Positions 33,214 through 41,899 of a stretch of DNA of 64,000 bases are shown piece after piece (within the stretch, counting starts at the first letter, position 1; each line of letters begins with the position of its first letter). Location of the stretch: contig NZ_JADPRT010000015.1 of the NCBI RefSeq assembly GCF_015690355.1, positions 84,122-148,121 on the forward strand, read 5' to 3'. Under the pieces are notes generated by a model that saw nothing but the letters and a program-made list of their open reading frames with translations, did not search any database and had not been told where the DNA came from. Both the position numbers and the translations under genes were made by a program. The DNA is from Streptacidiphilus fuscans. Lineage in GTDB: Bacteria > Actinomycetota > Actinomycetes > Streptomycetales > Streptomycetaceae.

Positions 33214-34442
33214 GCCAGGGGGCGGGGGCTCCCACCCGCGAGGACGCGCTGGCGCTGGACGCCGTGGACCCGCTGGGCGGGTTCCGCGAGCGGTTCACGC
33301 TCCCCAAGGACGTGCTCTACCTCGACGGCAACTCGCTGGGCGCGCTGCCCGCCCACACCCCCGAGCGCCTGCGCCGCATGGTCGAGGAGGAGTGGGGCAA
33401 CGGCCTGATCCGCAGCTGGAACGAGGCCGGCTGGTACGACCTGCCGCGCGGCCTCGGCGAACGGCTGGCTCCGCTGGTCGGCGCCGCGTCGGGCCAGGTC
33501 GTCGTCTGCGACTCGACGTCGGTGAACCTGTTCAAGGTGCTCACGGCCGCGATGCGGCTGCGTCCGGGCCGTTCGACGCTGATCAGCGAGGTGGGCAGCT
33601 TCCCGACCGACCTCTACATGACCGAGGGCCTGGTCCCGGCCCGCCGCCGGCTGATCGGCCGGGACGGGGACTCGCTGGCGGACCTGCTCGACGACGACAC
33701 CGCGGTGGTCCTCCTCTCCCACGTCGACTACCGCACCGGCCGTCTCCAGGACATGGCCGCGGTGACCGAACAGGTCCACGCGGCGGGCGCGTTGATGGTC
33801 TGGGACCTGTGCCACTCGGTCGGCGCGCTGCCGATCGAACTCGACGCCTGCGGTGCGGACTTCGCCGTCGGCTGCGGCTACAAGTACCTCAACGGCGGCC
33901 CCGGCGCCCCGGCCTTCCTCTACGCCGCCGCCCGCCACCACGACGCGGCCCGCCAGCCGCTGACCGGCTGGTTCGGCCACGCGGAGCCGTTCGCGATGTC
34001 CCCGGACTACGCCCCGGCGACCGGCATCGGCCGCTTCCTGACGGGCACCCCGCCGCTGCTGAGCTTCGCCGGCCTGGACGCGGCGCTGGACGTCTGGGCG
34101 GACGTCGACCTCGAACGGATCCGCGCCAAGAGCCTGAGCCTGACGTCGTTCTTCCTCCGTCTGACGGACGCACTCGGCCTGCCGACGGTCACCCCGAGGA
34201 CGCCTGCGGAGCGCGGCAGCCAGATCTCCCTCCGGCACGAGGGCGCGTACGCGGTGGTGCAGGCGCTGATCGCACGCGGCGTGATCGGCGACTTCCGCGC
34301 CCCGGACGTGATGCGCTTCGGCTTCACCCCGCTCTACGTCTCCCACGCGGACGTCTTCGACGCAGCCGAGGCCCTCCGCGAGGTCCTCGCCTCCGGCGAA
34401 TGGCGCGATCCACGCTTCGCCCAGCGGGGCGCGGTGACCTGA
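33210..34442 (+). CDS. kynU: Kynureninase
   Basis: The 410-residue PLP enzyme cleaves kynurenine to anthranilate and alanine. Features are VLYLDGNSLGALPAHTPERL, VVVCDSTSVNLFKVLTAAMR, VLLSHVDYRTGRLQDM, VWDLCHSVGALPIELDACGA and the PLP-lysine region FAVGCGYKYLNGGPGAPAFL. The C-terminus has ISLRHEGAYAVVQALIARGV. GTG at 33210 overlaps the dioxygenase stop, giving a two-gene operon. Anthranilate could feed tryptophan recycling or secondary metabolites. Confidence 0.95.
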   Translation: MSQGAGAPTREDALALDAVDPLGGFRERFTLPKDVLYLDGNSLGALPAHTPERLRRMVEEEWGNGLIRSWNEAGWYDLPRGLGERLAPLVGAASGQVVVCDSTSVNLFKVLTAAMRLRPGRSTLISEVGSFPTDLYMTEGLVPARRRLIGRDGDSLADLLDDDTAVVLLSHVDYRTGRLQDMAAVTEQVHAAGALMVWDLCHSVGALPIELDACGADFAVGCGYKYLNGGPGAPAFLYAAARHHDAARQPLTGWFGHAEPFAMSPDYAPATGIGRFLTGTPPLLSFAGLDAALDVWADVDLERIRAKSLSLTSFFLRLTDALGLPTVTPRTPAERGSQISLRHEGAYAVVQALIARGVIGDFRAPDVMRFGFTPLYVSHADVFDAAEALREVLASGEWRDPRFAQRGAVT

Positions 34443-34460
34443 GGACGTTCGCCCTCGGGT

Positions 34461-34619
34461 AGTTGCACCGCCAAGGGCGCTGGGATTCTGAAGAAGAGCA
34501 ACCGTGCACCTCAGGGGCGCGGGGAACTGCGCGACAAGCCACCCACACAGGTAGCACGCCGAACGAGCAGGGCCATCCGTATGTCAGTGGTCTCTCGCGA
34601 TGTCCGGGAGGTGCAACTG
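34461..34619. repeat. MITE-like intergenic repeat, diverged copy
   Basis: The left end AGTTGCACC (34461 on) and right end GAGGTGCAACT bracket a region containing CAGGGGCGCGGGGAACTGCG, CGACAAGCCACCC and GCAGGGCCATCCGTATGTCA, shared with the copies at 23.7 and 30.7 kb. Extra sequence at the left (34470-34502) contains a second GTGCACCTC end, so one end may be nested or duplicated. Confidence 0.75.
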
Positions 34620-34687
34620 ACCGCCGCGCCGACGACAGCAGCATCGCCGTGAGACACCCCTGTCGCTTCCGCACGGGCGCTGTCACA

Positions 34688-35722
34688 ATGCGACTCATGC
34701 ACAGCCCTCGGCGCTCCTTCGGTCTCCCCCTCGCGCTGGTCAGCGCGTTCTGCTTCGGTGGCTCCGGCGTTGCCGCCAAACCGTTGATCGAGGCCGGGCT
34801 GAGCCCTCTGCAGGTGGTCTGGATCCGGATGGCGGGCTCCGCCCTCGTGCTGCTGCCGGTCGCGATCCGCCACCGTGACCTACCGCGACGTCAGCCGTGG
34901 CTGCTGCTGGGGTTCGGGCTGCTGGGCGTGACGCTCGTGCAGGTGTCGTACTTCTTCGCCATCTCCCGCATCCCGGTCGCCATCGCGATGCTGCTGGAGT
35001 ACCTCGGCCCCTCGCTGCTGCTCGGCTACGTCCGCTTCGTGCAGCGGCGCCCGGTGACGCGTGCGGCGGCCTTCGGCGCACTGACGGCGACGGTCGGCCT
35101 CGCGCTGGTGGTCGAGGTGTGGACCGGGCTGGGCGGGCTCGACCCGATCGGCGTGCTCTTCGGGTTGGGCGCGGCGGTGTCCCAGGTCGGCTACTTCGTG
35201 ATCTCCGAGAAGGCCGGGCGCAGCGCCTCCGCCGCCCCGAAGGACCGGATCGATCCGATCGCCCTCTCCGCGTTCGGCCTACTCATCGGCGCCTTGGTGA
35301 TCACGCCGCTGGCACAGCCGTGGACGCTGCCCTGGCACGTGCTGGGCGGCGACGCGACGATGAACTCGACCCGCGTCCCCGCGATCGCGCTCGCGCTGTG
35401 GATGGTCCTGATCTCGACCGTCGTCGCCTACCTGACCGGCGTCACGTCGGTGAGCCGCCTGTCCGCACCGGTCGCATCGGTGATCGCGTTCCTGGAGGCG
35501 ATCTGGGCGACGGTGCTCTCCTGGGTCCTGCTCGGCGAACACCTCGCCACGCCACAACTGTTGGGCGGAGCGCTGGTGCTGATCGGGGCGTTCATCGCCC
35601 AGACCAGCCGTCCCTCGGAGCCGAGCACGCCCGTCGTCGTCTCCACTCCCACAGGCGCGCCCGACAACGCGTCCGCCGGGACGCAGGCCGACCCGGCCCC
35701 GTCGGCGTCGACTCCGCACTGA
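34688..35722 (+). CDS. EamA/RhaT-family (DMT) transporter
   Basis: The 344-residue product has ten predicted membrane helices in two EamA halves (LPLALVSAFCFGGSGVAAKP ... IPVAIAMLLEYLGPSLLLGY; FLEAIWATVLSWVLLGEHLA) and a Pro/Ser/Thr-rich hydrophilic tail. It probably exports a metabolite or amino acid. ATG at 34688 or 34697 could start it; longer frames run back into the repeat. It lies downstream of the kyn operon on the same strand but 245 bp away. Confidence 0.9.
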   Translation: MRLMHSPRRSFGLPLALVSAFCFGGSGVAAKPLIEAGLSPLQVVWIRMAGSALVLLPVAIRHRDLPRRQPWLLLGFGLLGVTLVQVSYFFAISRIPVAIAMLLEYLGPSLLLGYVRFVQRRPVTRAAAFGALTATVGLALVVEVWTGLGGLDPIGVLFGLGAAVSQVGYFVISEKAGRSASAAPKDRIDPIALSAFGLLIGALVITPLAQPWTLPWHVLGGDATMNSTRVPAIALALWMVLISTVVAYLTGVTSVSRLSAPVASVIAFLEAIWATVLSWVLLGEHLATPQLLGGALVLIGAFIAQTSRPSEPSTPVVVSTPTGAPDNASAGTQADPAPSASTPH

Positions 35723-35820
35723 CCCTGTCCCTACACCTCCTGACCTGCCCCCCACGCCCTGCCTGACCCGACTGCCCGTCCCGAGGTGCGGGGCCGGGCA
35801 GTCGCGCGCATCGTGGTGCC

Positions 35821-36087
35821 ATGACTGCGATGACGACGAACGGCACCCAGGGCTTCCGCCCCAACACCCGGTTGCTGGCGGTCGGCGCGGCGATGACGGG
35901 ATTCGGCTCGATGGTCGTCGCCACCGGCGCGACCCTCGTCGGCCTCTCCCTGATCTCGGCCGGGCGCCGCTGGATCCAGACCTGGGAGACGCCTCCCAGC
36001 GAGATGGCCACGCGCACCCTGAACCAAGCCAAGATGGCCCGCCAGGCCGGCTTGGACGCCTGGCGCACGGGGCCGTCAGTGAACTGA
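35821..36087 (+). CDS. Small hypothetical membrane protein
   Basis: The 88-residue product has one or two hydrophobic stretches (LLAVGAAMTGFGSMVVATGA, TLVGLSLISAG) followed by an amphipathic C-terminus (RTLNQAKMARQAGLDAW). Codon bias fits the genome. Function unknown. Confidence 0.65.
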   Translation: MTAMTTNGTQGFRPNTRLLAVGAAMTGFGSMVVATGATLVGLSLISAGRRWIQTWETPPSEMATRTLNQAKMARQAGLDAWRTGPSVN

Positions 36088-36223
36088 CCGCAGCCCTTTA
36101 CAACCGCATACCGGCAACGCGCCGGGACCCCCGCAGCAAAGCGGGCGTCCCGGCGCGTTCGCATGGTCGGACGCTCTCCTGACCGGGTTCCTGCGCGGTT
36201 CCGGTTCATGCTCATGTTCATGT

Positions 36224-36301
36224 AAGAAGTGGTGCCGGACTTCTTGACGGCGATTCAGGCCAGGGCTACGTTCCCTCCTCAAAAGATAGGAAAGTTTCCT
36301 A
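36224..36301 (+). promoter_or_regulatory. Promoter and two operators upstream of the GH18 gene
   Basis: A -35 TTGACG (36244-36249) and -10 TACGTT (36267-36272) are 17 nt apart. A dyad AAGAAGT-N8-ACTTCTT (36224-36245) overlaps the -35. A 15-nt palindrome TAGGAAA-G-TTTCCTA (36287-36301) covers the expected early transcribed region. Both dyads are placed where repressors would block initiation. Confidence 0.7.
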
Positions 36302-36323
36302 ACAGGAACCGCCGGAGGCCCCC

Positions 36324-37412
36324 TTGCGTCCCACCGCACGCCTGCGCGCCGCCCTCGCCGTCACGGCAGCCGCCGTCACCACACTCGGCGCCACCGCCGT
36401 CGCCCAGGCGGCCGACACCACCGCACCCGCCGCCCCGGTCACCGCCCACGCGACCGGGGCGGCCGCCATTCGGGCCACCGCGGTCCCCTCGCACCTCTTC
36501 GCGCCCTACATGGAGGCCTACACCAGCGACGACCCGGCGACCATCGCCGCCAAGTCCGGTGCCAAGTGGCTGTCCATGGCCTTCCTGCAGACCCCGTCCA
36601 AGGGCTCCTGCACGCTCGACTGGAACGGCAACTCCTCGCAGCCGATCGCCTCCTCGACCTACGGCTCGTCGATCGCCAAGATCCAGGCCAACGGCGGCGG
36701 CGTCATCCCGTCGTTCGGCGGCTACTCCGCGGACACGGACGGGACCGAGCTCGCGGACAGTTGCACCAACGTCAGCACGATCGCCTCCGGCATCGAGCAC
36801 CTGATCACCACGTACAACCTCTCCCGCGTCGACTTCGACGTCGAGGCCAACTCGCTCACCAACAGCGCGGGCATCGACCGCCGCAACAAGGCGATCGCCA
36901 AGGTCGAGGCGTGGGCGGCGAGCAACAAGCGCTCCGTGCAGTTCTCGTACACGATGCCCACCAACACGAACGGCCTGGACTCCGGTGGCCAGGCGGTGAT
37001 GAAGAACGCGGTGGCCAACCACACCCGTATCGACGTGGTCAACATCATGACCTTCGACTACTACGTGGGCACCACGCAGGAGATGGCCAAGGACACCGAG
37101 ACCGCCGCCCAAGGCCTGGTCAACCAGCTCCACACGCTCTACCCGAGCAAGTCCTCCAGCCAGCTGTGGGCGATGGTCGGCGTCACCGAGATGCCGGGCA
37201 TCGACGACTACGGCAAGGGCGAGACGTTCACCACGGCCGATGCCACGACGGTCTACAACTGGGCTGTCAGCAAGGGGATCGACGAGATCTCGATGTGGGC
37301 GGCCGAGCGCGACAACGGCGGCTGCCCGGGCACCGGCGGCTCCGACTCGTGCTCCGGGCTCTCCCAGTCCAGCTGGTACTTCAGCCACACCTGGGAGCAC
37401 TTCACCAACTGA
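36324..37412 (+). CDS. Secreted GH18 glycosyl hydrolase (chitinase-like)
   Basis: The 362-residue product has a Sec signal (cut near AVAQA-ADT, residue 29) and a single GH18 barrel with GVIPSFGGYS, RVDFDVEAN (the D-x-D-x-E catalytic signature, Glu as proton donor), FSYTMPTNTNGL, VNIMTFDYYVG and DEISMWAAERD. The usual first Asp of the DxxDxDxE motif is Ser here. There is no binding module. Translation starts at TTG 36324 behind GGAGG. It is likely a chitinase or endo-acetylglucosaminidase acting outside the cell. Confidence 0.88.
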   Translation: MRPTARLRAALAVTAAAVTTLGATAVAQAADTTAPAAPVTAHATGAAAIRATAVPSHLFAPYMEAYTSDDPATIAAKSGAKWLSMAFLQTPSKGSCTLDWNGNSSQPIASSTYGSSIAKIQANGGGVIPSFGGYSADTDGTELADSCTNVSTIASGIEHLITTYNLSRVDFDVEANSLTNSAGIDRRNKAIAKVEAWAASNKRSVQFSYTMPTNTNGLDSGGQAVMKNAVANHTRIDVVNIMTFDYYVGTTQEMAKDTETAAQGLVNQLHTLYPSKSSSQLWAMVGVTEMPGIDDYGKGETFTTADATTVYNWAVSKGIDEISMWAAERDNGGCPGTGGSDSCSGLSQSSWYFSHTWEHFTN

Positions 37413-37601
37413 CGGTCAGTCCGCTTGACTGCCACCGCTGCCGGGGCCGTCGTCCGCCAGGGCGCGGCCTTGGGCGGTTAGCCCGGCGAGGGCCGCGAGG
37501 TGCGTCTCGAACGCCTTGCCTTGCGGCCCTTCGCCCCCGCGTCGAAACGGCGCGTCGAGCGGCTGCCAGGCGCTGTCGGTCCCTGCTGAGACGATGGGGA
37601 C

Positions 37602-37826
37602 ATGAAGATGCCTCGGACCACCTGCGCCCGCTGCGGCAGGAACGTGGCCGCCATACCGGCCGGAGTCGCCGGCCACTGGAACGCCGCCCGCCACGACGAG
37701 CCCCACCGGGGCGCCCGCGACCTCCTGGTGTCCTGCGTCGGCAGCCTCAAGCCCGTGGACCTGGAAGACCTCGTCTACCAACTGGCCTTCGGCGAGCAGG
37801 ACGACGCCGCTCCCACGATCTTCTGA
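37602..37826 (+). CDS. Small zinc-ribbon-like conserved protein
   Basis: The 74-residue product starts MKMPRTTCARCGRNVAAIPA, then has HWNAARHD and LLVSCVGSL, giving a CxxC plus His/Cys set that could bind zinc. It starts with an ATG behind GATGGGG and lies 50 bp upstream of the NUDIX gene. I have seen similar short actinomycete proteins, but no function is known. Confidence 0.65.
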   Translation: MKMPRTTCARCGRNVAAIPAGVAGHWNAARHDEPHRGARDLLVSCVGSLKPVDLEDLVYQLAFGEQDDAAPTIF

Positions 37827-37876
37827 GCCCTGCTCGACTCCCGCACGTCCCCAAGCCCGCCGAAGGACTCCGCCGC

Positions 37877-38353
37877 ATGCCCGGACGACGCGACTACTAC
37901 GACGACCCCGCCGCGCCGCGTGCCACCAGCATGGTTCCCTCGGTCAACGTCATCGTCTGCGACCCGGACGGCCGGATCCTGCTGATCCGCCGCACGGACA
38001 ACGGCAACTGGGCGGTCCCGGGCGGCGCGATCGACCTCGGCGAGTCCGCCCCCGAGGCGGCGGTGCGCGAGACCCGCGAGGAGACGGGGGTCGAGTGCGA
38101 GATCACCGGCCTCTCCGGCGTCTACACCGACCCGAGGCACGTGATCCACTACACCAGCAACGACGAGGTCCGCCAGGAGTTCTCACTGGTCTTCACCGCC
38201 CGCCCCGTGGGCGGCCACACCCGCCCCAGCCCCGAATCCAGCGAGGTCCGCTGGGTCGCCCCACAGGATCTGCCGTCCCTCACCATCGACCGCTCCATGC
38301 GCCTCCGGCTCAGCCACTACCTCTCCAGCACGGACGGCCCCCACCTCGGCTGA
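37877..38353 (+). CDS. NUDIX hydrolase
   Basis: The 158-residue product carries a full Nudix box: GGAIDLGESAPEAAVRETRE followed by ETGVECEI (G-x5-E-x7-RE-x2-EE-x-GV). The N-terminus MPGRRDYYDDPAAPRATSMV precedes the fold. It hydrolyses a nucleoside-diphosphate-linked substrate that cannot be named from sequence. ATG at 37877. Confidence 0.93.
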   Translation: MPGRRDYYDDPAAPRATSMVPSVNVIVCDPDGRILLIRRTDNGNWAVPGGAIDLGESAPEAAVRETREETGVECEITGLSGVYTDPRHVIHYTSNDEVRQEFSLVFTARPVGGHTRPSPESSEVRWVAPQDLPSLTIDRSMRLRLSHYLSSTDGPHLG

Positions 38354-38397
38354 GCGGACACCGGCGCCGCACCTGGAGTTCAAGGATCGAGAGCGGC

Positions 38398-39645
38398 TCA
38401 GCTCGCGTCGCTGGACGTTGGGGTCGTCTCCGGCACGGTCGACTTCGACACAGGCCCGGCCCACCGAGCCGAGCGGGCTGAGTGGTCCGACCCGGCGAGC
38501 AGTGCCAGCACCGCCAGCACCTCGCACGCGGCGCCGACGTAGGGCAGCCGGCCGACCTCGCCCGCGCCCACCACCAGGCCGCCGATCACCGCAGCGGCAG
38601 TCTGCCCGACGTACACCGCACTGTTGTTCAGGGCGAGCAGCATGTCGCCGTCACCGCCGCCAATGGTCAGCAACCGGTGCTGCATCAACGGGAAGCTGGA
38701 CCAGTGCACCAGGCCCCACAGGGCCAGGCCCGCGGCCGTCGCGACGAGGCTGTGCAGCACGAGCCCGAATCCGGCCAGCACGACCGCCAGCAGCGTGAGG
38801 GTGGCGATCAGGCCCTTGCCGGGGTCCACCCGGTCGGCCAGCCGCCCGCCGCCCATCACACCGGCGAAGCTGCCCAGGCCGAACAACAGCAGCAGCCAGG
38901 AGCGCTCGCCCGAACCCGCACCGGTGACCTTCTCCAACTCCGTACCGAGGTAGGTGTAGACGGTGAAGGTGCCGAGGATCCACAACGCCGTCGTGAGCAG
39001 GGCGCTCGGCGCTCGCTTGATCCGGATGGCCGCCAGCCGCCGGCCGACACTGACTCCGGGCGCGCCGGGCACCGACGGGATACTCGGCCAGACGCCGAGC
39101 ACGGTGGCGACGGCCAGCAGCGCGACGAAGCCGAAGGCCCAGCGCCACGAGCCGATGCTGCCGATCGCGCTGCCGAGCGGGACGCCGAGCGCGATCGCAC
39201 TGGTCATTCCCGCGTAGACGATGGCCAGCGCCCAGCCCCGCCGCTCGGGCGAGGTGATCCTGGCCGCCACCGCGGACGCGGTGGCCGCGTAGAGCGCGGC
39301 TCCGGCACCGGTGATCGCCCGGCTGATCAGCAGCACCTCGAAGTTCGGTGCCAGCGCCGACAGCGCGTTCCCGGCCGCGAACACCAGCAGCACCGCGATC
39401 AGCAGCGTCCGCCGGTCCACCCTGGACGTCACGCTGGCCAGCACCGGCGCGGCGATCGCGTACGTGATCGCGAAGGCCGTAGCCGTCTGACCAGCCGCCG
39501 CCACCGAGAGCCGGAGGTCGTGCCCCAACGCGGGCAGCAGGCCGGACACAATGAACAGGTCGGTCCCGATCGCGAACATACCGAGGGCCAGCAACCAAAC
39601 CCGAGCGGCGGAGGACTGCCCCGCCGCGTTCCCCCCGTGCACCAT
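38398..39645 (-). CDS. MFS transporter (DHA1-like efflux)
   Basis: The 415-residue product has twelve predicted membrane helices, starting WLLALGMFAIGTDLFIVSGL, with the antiporter-type loop RAITGAGAALYAATASAVAA and SRVDRRTLL between helices 2 and 3. It is a drug- or metabolite-efflux type carrier (YdhP/AraJ-like). It diverges from the CGNR regulator with an elaborate dyad between them, so the regulator probably controls it. Confidence 0.9.
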   Translation of the reverse strand: MVHGGNAAGQSSAARVWLLALGMFAIGTDLFIVSGLLPALGHDLRLSVAAAGQTATAFAITYAIAAPVLASVTSRVDRRTLLIAVLLVFAAGNALSALAPNFEVLLISRAITGAGAALYAATASAVAARITSPERRGWALAIVYAGMTSAIALGVPLGSAIGSIGSWRWAFGFVALLAVATVLGVWPSIPSVPGAPGVSVGRRLAAIRIKRAPSALLTTALWILGTFTVYTYLGTELEKVTGAGSGERSWLLLLFGLGSFAGVMGGGRLADRVDPGKGLIATLTLLAVVLAGFGLVLHSLVATAAGLALWGLVHWSSFPLMQHRLLTIGGGDGDMLLALNNSAVYVGQTAAAVIGGLVVGAGEVGRLPYVGAACEVLAVLALLAGSDHSARSARWAGPVSKSTVPETTPTSSDAS

Positions 39646-39662
39646 CTCCTACCCCCAGATGC

Positions 39663-39707
39663 TAACCACACATACGGTTACTTCCCGAGTAACCTAACAT
39701 GTGGTTA
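39663..39707. promoter_or_regulatory. Nested double inverted repeat between MFS and CGNR genes
   Basis: The outer arms TAACCACA (39663-39670) and TGTGGTTA (39700-39707) and inner arms GGTTACT (39676-39682) and AGTAACC (39688-39694) share one centre, each pair separated by 5 nt and with a 5-nt loop. Its right end overlaps the regulator's start codon, suggesting an autoregulatory operator. Confidence 0.8.
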
Positions 39708-40303
39708 TGACTGACGCAGGAGCCGAACTGCGTGACTGGGTCTGGTACGGCGGCCGACCCAGCCTCGACTTCGTCAACACACTCCGAGACCGCTTTGCAG
39801 GCGGCCGCGAACTGCTGGTCCACGCCGAGGACTTGGCCACCTGGTGCCAGGCCTCCGGGGCTACCGCGGCACCACCGTCGGTGGACGACGCCCTGCTGCA
39901 CCAAGCCCGGGAGCTACGCGAGGCGATCGACACGGGCCTGTCGGCGATCGTCCGTGGCACCGCCTTCCCGGCGGAAGCCGCCGACGTGCTCAACGTCTGG
40001 CTGACCCGCGCCGCCCAGCACGCCCCACGGCTCGAACTGACCGACGGCACACCGGTCTTCCGGCCCAGCACGGTCCCGGACGACGCCCACGGCGTGCTCT
40101 GCCGGATCGCCCTTGACGCCGCCGAGGTACTCGGCAGCGACCTGCGGCAACGGCTGCGCATCTGCGACGGCGTCGGCTGCAGCGCCCGCTTCATCGACCA
40201 CTCCGCCGGCGGCCGCCGCCGCTGGTGCTCCATGTCCGCCTGCGGCAACCGCGCCAAGGCCAACCGCCACCGCCGCGCGAGCGTCACGACTGCCGTGAAG
40301 TAA
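39707..40303 (+). CDS. CGNR zinc-finger/ABATE-domain regulator
   Basis: The 198-residue product has an ABATE N-terminal ligand-type domain (WYGGRPSLDFVNTLRDRF) and a C-terminal CGNR finger: RLRICDGVGCSARFID, RRRWCSMSACGNRAKANRHR. This family consists of putative stress-related regulators. ATG at 39707 was chosen over GTG 39701, both inside the operator. It probably regulates the divergent efflux pump. Confidence 0.9.
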   Translation: MTDAGAELRDWVWYGGRPSLDFVNTLRDRFAGGRELLVHAEDLATWCQASGATAAPPSVDDALLHQARELREAIDTGLSAIVRGTAFPAEAADVLNVWLTRAAQHAPRLELTDGTPVFRPSTVPDDAHGVLCRIALDAAEVLGSDLRQRLRICDGVGCSARFIDHSAGGRRRWCSMSACGNRAKANRHRRASVTTAVK

Positions 40304-40390
40304 CCCCGCCCGGAACACGCGGCCAGCCGGGAGACGTCCCGGTTCCTGAAGCGCCGCCGCAAGAGCGGTTGATGTCATCTGGTGATGTCA

Positions 40391-40425
40391 GAAGCGCCCC
40401 GGACCAACCCGACCCGGGGCGCTTC
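40391..40425 (+). terminator. Terminator after CGNR gene
   Basis: GAAGCGCCCCGG and CCGGGGCGCTTC form a 12-bp stem with an 11-nt loop, followed by GTCGTTTG. Confidence 0.8.
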
Positions 40426-40460
40426 GTCGTTTGCATGGCCGCTGACGTGCAGCGGAGCCA

Positions 40461-40483
40461 AGAGCCCCCTGTCGGGTTCGAAC
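40461..40483. other. Partial att-like copy of tRNA-Thr 3' end (outer boundary)
   Basis: Twenty-three bases (AGAGCCCCCTGTCGGGTTCG plus AAC) are identical to 61633-61655 at the 3' end of tRNA-Thr. The identity then ends. This is best read as an older attL of a separate insertion. Confidence 0.75.
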
Positions 40484-40529
40484 TCATCTCACGAGTTGCG
40501 CTCAACCGTTGTGTCTTGTGTCGAGTCTT

Positions 40530-41537
40530 CTAATTCTCACCCACAACGATTGCGCTCCGAGTCACGTCGGCTTCCCAGTCCAACATGCCAGCCTTCGTGC
40601 TCTTGTAGCCCTTCCCTTCAGGCCAGATGACAGTGACGTTCTGACTGTCTGCCAAGTCCAAGAGGTCTTCGCGCGGCTTGCTCGGCACCAAGATGGCGCG
40701 TACATCTGCCTCGACATGGCGGCCATAGTCAGCCAGCTGGCCAAGCGCCATGCGGAAGTTCTCGCGCGTCACGCTGCCCTTCGCCTCAACCAAGAGTCGA
40801 AGGTCTTCGTCATAGAAGTCGGTCATCAGGGGACGCGTCTCGCCCTTCGGAAGAATCCTGTGTCGACCAACTCGGTGCCCCCGAGAGCGCAGGTAGTCAC
40901 TGAGCGCGAGCACAAGCTTCGCTTCGCGACGTTCCGCCTCGTAAGGCTCACGACTCGGATCAACGAAGGTCTTTTCGGTCTCCTGCTGCTCGATGCCGAT
41001 CGGCTGGACCTTGGCGCGCTGGTCCTCCAGCAGTCGACCGAGCTTGGTCACTGGCTCCTGAGACGCGACGTCGAGCGGACGCAGCCGGAAAACGAGCACC
41101 TTGCGCAACGGACCATCGGCGAACTCCGGGGCATCTGCCTCGTACCAACCGTCAACCTCGAATTCGCCGATGTAGGTGACGTTGCCGCGGGCGCCCTGGA
41201 AGAGACGTAGCGCTCGATGCTCCGCTCGGTGGTTCAGGATGCTGGCGTTGCCCGAGAGCATGCGCTGATCTCCGTACTGGCCTTCGCCGGTGTAGTGGAA
41301 GAGTCCGTCCGGCATCCACCCGTCGTAGTACCCGTACCTCTCTCCGGCAACAGGATCAGTGAAGATCATGACGTTCGGCGTCTTCGCGGACGGGCCGATG
41401 CCGCCTTGCGTTCGCCCTCCGAATCGAACATGTAGCCGCTTCCGCTCGATCACTTGGCCGGGCTTGAGATCCCACGCAGCCGGCATCGACTCCGCGCCAT
41501 CGGCAACTGTCACAGCCTCGCTCCTCATCCGCCGCAA
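40530..41537 (-). CDS. SRA-like plus PD-(D/E)XK protein, candidate modification-dependent restriction enzyme
   Basis: The 335-residue product has an N-terminal SRA/YDG-like part (about 25-120: KRLHVRFGGRTQGGIGPS, VMIFTDPVAGERYGYYDGWM, GLFHYTGEGQYGDQRM). Its C-terminal nuclease-like part (about 215-330) has MTDFYDEDLRLLVEAKGSV, the D-x(n)-E-x-K signature, and MALGQLADYGRHVEADVRAI. This layout resembles actinomycete type IV restriction enzymes that read modified bases. It is the main gene of the small tandem insertion 40.46-42.32 kb. Confidence 0.75.
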   Translation of the reverse strand: MRRMRSEAVTVADGAESMPAAWDLKPGQVIERKRLHVRFGGRTQGGIGPSAKTPNVMIFTDPVAGERYGYYDGWMPDGLFHYTGEGQYGDQRMLSGNASILNHRAEHRALRLFQGARGNVTYIGEFEVDGWYEADAPEFADGPLRKVLVFRLRPLDVASQEPVTKLGRLLEDQRAKVQPIGIEQQETEKTFVDPSREPYEAERREAKLVLALSDYLRSRGHRVGRHRILPKGETRPLMTDFYDEDLRLLVEAKGSVTRENFRMALGQLADYGRHVEADVRAILVPSKPREDLLDLADSQNVTVIWPEGKGYKSTKAGMLDWEADVTRSAIVVGEN

Positions 41538-41710
41538 CTACTACGGCGTCTAGTACTGTACTCTTTCGATGCATGAGCGAATCGGATAGCAAAAAACAGC
41601 ATCCGATTCGGACATGATACGAAGCTGGATGAACAACGAGCCCGTCGCGCGACCCGCCACCGTCCGCGAACCGCACGTCGTCTGTCGATCACCACCCTCT
41701 TGGGGGACTC

Positions 41711-41899
41711 ATGAACACAAGGCCCACCCGCCGCGACGACCAGCCTCGCCGCCGCCTGTCCACCAAAGCCCGGCGCCTCATCGCCGCCTACAGCGCTGGC
41801 TCCGTTGCCTGCGGCATCGCCCTTGCCGCACCGGTCATCGGTACGCCGCTGCTCGTCTTCGTCGGTGTGGTGACCCTGGCTTCTCTCGACCGCGAGTAG
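41711..41899 (+). CDS. Small hypothetical membrane peptide
   Basis: The 62-residue product has a basic N-terminus (MNTRPTRRDDQPRRRLSTKA) and one or two hydrophobic stretches (AGSVACGIALAAPVIGTPLL, VFVGVVTL). A G-rich site (TTGGGGGACTC) precedes the ATG. It lies in the small insertion. Existence is likely but not certain. Confidence 0.5.
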   Translation: MNTRPTRRDDQPRRRLSTKARRLIAAYSAGSVACGIALAAPVIGTPLLVFVGVVTLASLDRE

